Below, one piece after another: positions 5,247 through 9,115 of a DNA stretch of 9,115 nt. The first letter of the stretch is position 1. Each line of letters opens with the position of its first letter. The translations under genes and the position numbers were made by a program. The stretch covers positions 1-9,115 of the forward strand of contig JAGGZB010000186.1 in the NCBI GenBank assembly GCA_021162225.1, read 5' to 3'. Source of the stretch: Candidatus Bathyarchaeota archaeon (lineage in GTDB: Archaea > Thermoproteota > Bathyarchaeia > Bathyarchaeales > DTEX01). The notes under the pieces were generated by a model. That model saw only the letters and a list, made by a program, of their open reading frames with translations. It did no database searches and had not been told where the DNA came from.

Positions 5247-6395
5247 ATGAAAATGCAAAAGAACTTCCAAAAAAGCGCATTCACAAGAGAGGCAACATCT
5301 GTTCTTTTAGCGGCCTTCATATCAATCGAGACTTATTCTCTCTTAGATTCATGGCTGAAGGGGAGGATGACTCCTTCACCAGCACAGGATGAAGCCATCT
5401 TTTTGGCAACATCTATTGTTTTAGGCATTATTGGTTTATGCGGATTACTGACAAGAAAAGAGACTGGTGCGTACTTTAGCCTCTTAAGCGTCACCATCGG
5501 AGCGATCTTGAACTGCCAGCACATTTTGAAAACTACGCTTCTGCAGGGTATTGCATTCCCCTTCACTCGGCAAATCGCGTCCGTTATTCTCGGAGTAGCT
5601 GTTATCGCTATACTCTTCTGCAACCAAGTGGATCCAGAGAATCCGGCGGACTCCCATTCTTCCAATTCGAATGCGGAATTCACGGATCTTGAAAACCAGT
5701 ACGTGATAGAGACTAGGAATCTAGTGAAAAAGTATTTTTTAGGATCAAACGTGGTCGATGCGGTTAATGGAATAAACCTTAAGATTCGAAGGGGAGAATT
5801 TGTATCGATAATGGGTCCCTCTGGAAGCGGGAAATCGACACTTCTGAACCTTCTCGGAGCTCTAGATAAACCAACTTCTGGGAAGGTTCTTATAGATGGC
5901 GTGGATATCTCTCAGCTTGACGATAAGGGTCTTGCTAAGCTCCGTAACGAGAAGATAGGTTTTGTCTTCCAAGCGTATAACTTGATTGCTAGGTCGACTG
6001 TGAAGAGAAACATGGAGCTGCCAGCTCTAGTTAAGGGACGCTCTAAAGAGGAACGTGTAAGGAAGATTAAAGAGCTGCTTAGCATAGTAGGTTTAAGCGC
6101 CAAAATGTATAGGAAACCTACAACGCTTAGCGGCGGCGAACAACAGAGAGTCGCGATTGCCCGAGCCTTAATGAATGATCCAGATATAATACTAGCCGAT
6201 GAGCCTACAGGCAACGTTGATTCAAAGACTGGACGTGTGATCATGAATTTCTTTAGAAGACTTAACAGAGAAAGAGGAACGACGGTGGTTATCGTAACAC
6301 ACGATCCTGAAGTGGCACGTATGACCGACAGGATAATCTACATTCGTGATGGAAGAATCTTTAAAGAGGAATTCTTGAAGGAGGAATCAATATGA
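5247..6395 (+). CDS. MacB/LolD-type ABC transporter ATP-binding protein with N-terminal membrane domain
   Basis: The 382-residue product ends in a full ABC ATPase domain (about 152-375). It has Walker A GPSGSGKST (190-198), Q-loop Gln242 in VFQAYNL, signature LSGGEQQRV (294-302), Walker B IILADE (314-319) followed by PTGNVD, and H-loop His352. The ADEPTGNVD form and overall pattern place it with the MacB/LolD/FtsE group that powers mechanotransmission-type exporters. Unusually, residues 1-125 are mostly hydrophobic and suggest four membrane helices (about 15-37, 50-68, 75-95 and 108-125), then a polar Ser/Asn/Glu-rich linker (126-151). Typical members are soluble and about 220-250 residues. 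The ATG at 5247 is preceded only by a weak AGGCGA; an ATG at 5253 is possible. It starts a three-gene operon, its stop overlapping the next start as ATGA. It should drive the permease encoded at the end of the window. Confidence 0.92.
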   Translation: MKMQKNFQKSAFTREATSVLLAAFISIETYSLLDSWLKGRMTPSPAQDEAIFLATSIVLGIIGLCGLLTRKETGAYFSLLSVTIGAILNCQHILKTTLLQGIAFPFTRQIASVILGVAVIAILFCNQVDPENPADSHSSNSNAEFTDLENQYVIETRNLVKKYFLGSNVVDAVNGINLKIRRGEFVSIMGPSGSGKSTLLNLLGALDKPTSGKVLIDGVDISQLDDKGLAKLRNEKIGFVFQAYNLIARSTVKRNMELPALVKGRSKEERVRKIKELLSIVGLSAKMYRKPTTLSGGEQQRVAIARALMNDPDIILADEPTGNVDSKTGRVIMNFFRRLNRERGTTVVIVTHDPEVARMTDRIIYIRDGRIFKEEFLKEESI

Positions 6396-8020
6396 AGACT
6401 ATAAAGATCGCTTTCTTAACACTTCTTATTTTCTGCCTAGTTTCAGTAGGAATCAAACCGGCAAATGTTCAATGCGAAGCCGTGAATTTTAAGGTAACCC
6501 GCGTTGTTTGGGGTGAGAATGTAGATAATCCAATAAAAGCTCATCCAGGGGATAAAGAGGTTCCATTAACAGTGGAGGTTCAGAACCTCTCGCCTAATAA
6601 GACCATTAAGGGAGTCTCAGCGATTCTGCTACTTGATGATAGTCCATTCACTGATATTTATGGGAACCCTAACGCAAGTGCTACTGGAAAACCCTCAGTC
6701 AGCGAGATTCTGAAACCAACTGACGAAATAAAGCCTAAAGGATTCTTCACATTAACTTTCACCTTGAACATAGACGAAAACGCTGTTCCCGGAACATACA
6801 TTCAGACCATGGAGATAAAGTATTCCGTAGAGTCAGATGAAAAGTTTGTTGAGGGAACACCGCAACGTCTCGAAGTGAAGATAGTAGTATCAAAAAATGA
6901 GTCGACGGTAAGCGTTTCAGTCTCCCCACAGGTTGTTGAGGAGGGTGAGTCTGTACGAGTCTCAGGATCAATCAGCCCAGCCCCAGAGAATGCGACAATA
7001 AACCTGAGGTATATCGGCCCGGGATGCGAGTTTAACAGTACAATTAAGGTTAACATTGACGGAACATTTTCAGAATCATTCAAGCCTTGGACTAACGGCA
7101 CATGGAATGTAAATGCCAGCTGGGCGGGCGATGTGAGATATGAAGGCAGCTGGGCTTCTGCATCATTTGAAGTCAGGCCTCGCGCCTCACTTAGCATATT
7201 GACATCAAGAAATAGGATACTAGGAGGAGCGGATAATAAGTTCGCGATTAAGATCATAAATGATGGTAAAGTTCCCCTTTCAGCTCTCGATATCTCTCTG
7301 GATGTTCCAAATCCGCTTGTGATTCATGGCAGGAACAGCTGGAAGATCTCATACCTAGATGTCGGAGAGGAAAGCAACATAACATTCGTAATATATGTTC
7401 CGGATTCTTCTATAGGCTCTACATATTCCGGGTCATTCTCGATCAATTACCGGGATGATTATGGAGAAAGCCATACGGACACTTTTCCCTTGGGTTTAGT
7501 AGTTGTGGGTAAGGTGGAGCTTATCTCATACGATAAAGTGGTGAGACCGCAACCAGCACTAAATGGATCTAAAGTTGAATTCACCGGCACACTACTTAAT
7601 AAAGGAACCGTTTCTGCAATGTACGTTAACGCTTCCATCCTTCCAAATCCAATTTTGCGCTTAACCTCTGAAAGCGCGACGTACATCGGTGAGATCGAGG
7701 AGAATTCCCAGTCTCCATTCACCCTTGGAGCCTACGTTAAAGAGAACGTTGGGAATGGAACATATCCCGTTATCGTTCATGTCACGTATAGAGATGACCA
7801 GCATAATGAGCATGCATTTAACATAACTTTTCATATGAGAGTTTTAGCTGTGAAGCCAAAGCAAGCCTCTACTTCAGAAAGCAGAAACTTCTTGACATCC
7901 TATTCTGAGCACATATTCACGCTCGTGACGGTGACTGTGGCCTCCGTAGCGGTTCTTTTACTTTATAGGAGGCATTTATCTCGCAGGAAAAGAATCGAGC
8001 AACCTGGTGGTAGCGGCTGA
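6392..8020 (+). CDS. Exported membrane-anchored protein with Ig-like domains (COG1361/S-layer-like)
   Basis: The 542-residue product has a signal peptide (basic MKTIK, hydrophobic core 6-20, likely cleavage near 28-30) and a C-terminal membrane helix (about 507-525) followed by the basic stop-transfer stretch RRHLSRRKR. Most of the protein should therefore face outward. The exterior looks like four beta-sandwich units: about 30-166, 172-263 (Big/Ig-like, with VSPQVVEEGESVRVSG and WNVNASWAGD), 265-373 and 374-486. The last two share VELISYD/LSILTSR-type starts and IINDGKVPLS/LLNKGTVSAM motifs of the NEW3/CARDB kind seen in COG1361 proteins. Twelve N-X-S/T sequons (69, 94, 169, 200, 215, 235, 241, 329, 391, 413, 455, 477) suit an archaeal glycoprotein. 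GGAGG (6380-6384) lies seven bases before the ATG, which overlaps the ATPase stop. The likely role is an extracytoplasmic partner of the ABC permease; the ligand is unknown. Confidence 0.82.
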   Translation: MKTIKIAFLTLLIFCLVSVGIKPANVQCEAVNFKVTRVVWGENVDNPIKAHPGDKEVPLTVEVQNLSPNKTIKGVSAILLLDDSPFTDIYGNPNASATGKPSVSEILKPTDEIKPKGFFTLTFTLNIDENAVPGTYIQTMEIKYSVESDEKFVEGTPQRLEVKIVVSKNESTVSVSVSPQVVEEGESVRVSGSISPAPENATINLRYIGPGCEFNSTIKVNIDGTFSESFKPWTNGTWNVNASWAGDVRYEGSWASASFEVRPRASLSILTSRNRILGGADNKFAIKIINDGKVPLSALDISLDVPNPLVIHGRNSWKISYLDVGEESNITFVIYVPDSSIGSTYSGSFSINYRDDYGESHTDTFPLGLVVVGKVELISYDKVVRPQPALNGSKVEFTGTLLNKGTVSAMYVNASILPNPILRLTSESATYIGEIEENSQSPFTLGAYVKENVGNGTYPVIVHVTYRDDQHNEHAFNITFHMRVLAVKPKQASTSESRNFLTSYSEHIFTLVTVTVASVAVLLLYRRHLSRRKRIEQPGGSG

Positions 8021-9115
8021 TGAACGTGATTGAAATCTTCAGCTTCTCCTTCGAGGCATTGAAAGAGAGACGTGTAAGGGCGATTTTAACAACCCTTATG
8101 GTTATTATGGGTGCAAGCCTAATAGTTGCCTTAAATGGTACGGGCAACGGATTCAGAAACTTCGTAAACAACCAGTTCAGCAATCTCGGAGCGAATGTTC
8201 TGATAATAAGTCCCAGAGGAGACATAGATATCAATGAGGCCTTAGCAGATGAGATCTCCAAGATCGAAGGTGTCGAGGATGTTCTTCTCTTCGTTCAGCA
8301 GACAGTCTTAATCACTTCTAGAGGAGAAGCCCAGACATCAATAGTTGTAGGGATAGATCAGGACAAGCTACCCCTAATATTTCCCACTATAAGCTTTCAA
8401 TCTGGAACATTCGTTTCGGAGACTGACAATGTAGGGATAATCTTAGGCAATGAACTCTCGCGATCATCAGGTGGGGATGAGGCTTTTGTAACAGTTGGGC
8501 AGACCGTGAAGGTTTCTTACAAAAAATACGTGAATCAGCAACCCACAATCTCTGAACGCGTGTTTATAGTTAGGGGAATTCTAAACTATGTGGGAAGCGG
8601 AGTCATCCCAATAGACCAGATGGCTTTTATCTCAACCTCGGCTGCAAAGAGATTCTTCGATAGAAAAAATTATGATGGACTTTATGTAATCACCAGAGAC
8701 CCTAACCTAAATGAGGAAGTCATGAAACGAATACGCCGCATTTACGAAAACGAGTTGATAATAATATCTCCCCAAGTGATCTCTAACGTGATATACAAGA
8801 TCTCAGGCGGAATCTCACTATTCATCAGTATAGTCGCCATGGTTTCCCTACTTGTAGCATCAGTTGGAATAATAACTACGCTTCAGACATCCGTGATGGA
8901 ACGTGTTAGAGAAATCGGCTTACTAAAGGCTTTAGGATTCACTAACAGGCTTGTCCTAGCGGTCTTCCTATGTGAAGCTACGATAATAGGAATTGTAGGC
9001 GGTGGAATAGGAGCGGTCTTCGGCATGGCTCTCTCCTACGGGATGAGCTGGATACTTGGCAGAAGCCTAAATATAGAACTATCATCAAATGGAGAAAATC
9101 TACTTAACATAGAGA
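8020..9115 (+). CDS. MacB/FtsX-type ABC transporter permease, partial at right edge
   Basis: The first 365 residues are present and the gene runs off the window without a stop. TM1 is about 21-40 after an amphipathic MNVIEIFSFSFEALKERR start, a form typical of MacB-like permeases. Residues 42-255 form the outward MacB periplasmic-core-type domain, with LGANVLIISPRG at its beginning and a later strand-rich stretch. TM2 is about 264-288. The motif ERVREIGLLKALGFTNR (294-310) is the coupling-helix region of the FtsX/MacB domain and should dock on the ATPase, and TM3 is about 311-340. A short outer loop follows and the last helix is missing. The ATG at 8020 overlaps the previous stop as TGATG, with GGTGG (8006-8010) upstream. 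With the ATPase and the Ig-like protein it forms a probable type VII-like (mechanotransmission) ABC system; the cargo is unknown. Confidence 0.93.
   Translation, partial: MNVIEIFSFSFEALKERRVRAILTTLMVIMGASLIVALNGTGNGFRNFVNNQFSNLGANVLIISPRGDIDINEALADEISKIEGVEDVLLFVQQTVLITSRGEAQTSIVVGIDQDKLPLIFPTISFQSGTFVSETDNVGIILGNELSRSSGGDEAFVTVGQTVKVSYKKYVNQQPTISERVFIVRGILNYVGSGVIPIDQMAFISTSAAKRFFDRKNYDGLYVITRDPNLNEEVMKRIRRIYENELIIISPQVISNVIYKISGGISLFISIVAMVSLLVASVGIITTLQTSVMERVREIGLLKALGFTNRLVLAVFLCEATIIGIVGGGIGAVFGMALSYGMSWILGRSLNIELSSNGENLLNIE

Noticed and set aside
5333..5683. Minus-strand open frame opposite the N-terminal membrane domain of the ABC ATPase
   Set aside because: It is the reverse complement of a frame that continues straight into a complete ATPase domain, and has no supporting start signals.
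6759..8261. Several minus-strand open frames opposite the Ig-like protein and permease genes
   Set aside because: The plus-strand genes have signal peptide, anchor, family motifs and coupled overlapping starts, which the antisense frames lack.
1..9115. CRISPR arrays, tRNA or rRNA genes, insertion sequences, integrase or attachment sites
   Set aside because: No regularly spaced repeats, cloverleaf-like sequences, transposase motifs or flanking duplications were seen on either strand.

Overview
The window looks like a chromosomal segment from an archaeon. The evidence is an L10e (uL16) ribosomal protein gene, AT-rich TATA boxes placed about 25 bp before the likely transcription starts, Shine-Dalgarno sites of the GGAGGTG type, one apparently leaderless gene, and a surface protein rich in N-glycosylation sequons with a C-terminal membrane anchor. 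By eye the base composition is moderate, somewhat AT-rich. I cannot fix the lineage; a TACK-type or otherwise uncultured archaeon is plausible but not shown. No rRNA, tRNA, CRISPR array, insertion sequence or prophage gene was recognised, and no intergenic gap reaches 300 bases.

Left part (1-2723, all minus strand): the start of the L10e gene runs off the left edge. It is preceded by a dCTP deaminase/dUTPase-superfamily gene, a LacD-type class I aldolase gene and a conserved-looking protein of unknown function. Most of these have their own TATA-like element, so they look like separate short transcription units rather than one operon. A 9-bp inverted repeat brackets the dcd promoter, and a stem-loop lies between the unknown gene and the lacD promoter.

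Middle part (2828-4496): a small P-loop kinase (COG0645 type, plus strand) and an aminoglycoside-phosphotransferase-like kinase (COG2187 type, minus strand) converge and share their last 35 bp. In many bacteria these two domains form a single fused protein, so the split, tail-to-tail layout is notable. The substrate of this kinase pair is not established.

Right part (4584-9115): a PadR-family regulator is transcribed divergently from a three-gene operon. The operon encodes (i) a MacB/LolD-type ABC ATPase with an unusual N-terminal domain of about four membrane helices, (ii) an exported, membrane-tethered protein with Ig-like domains, and (iii) a MacB/FtsX-type permease cut by the right edge. 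The three genes overlap by 4 bp and 1 bp, suggesting translational coupling. The PadR/ABC intergenic region holds back-to-back TATA boxes and a TCAAAC-N12-GTTTGA inverted repeat that is a natural candidate operator. The working model is an archaeal MacB-like export or envelope-stress system in which the Ig-like protein takes the extracytoplasmic partner role that MacA plays in bacteria, controlled by PadR.
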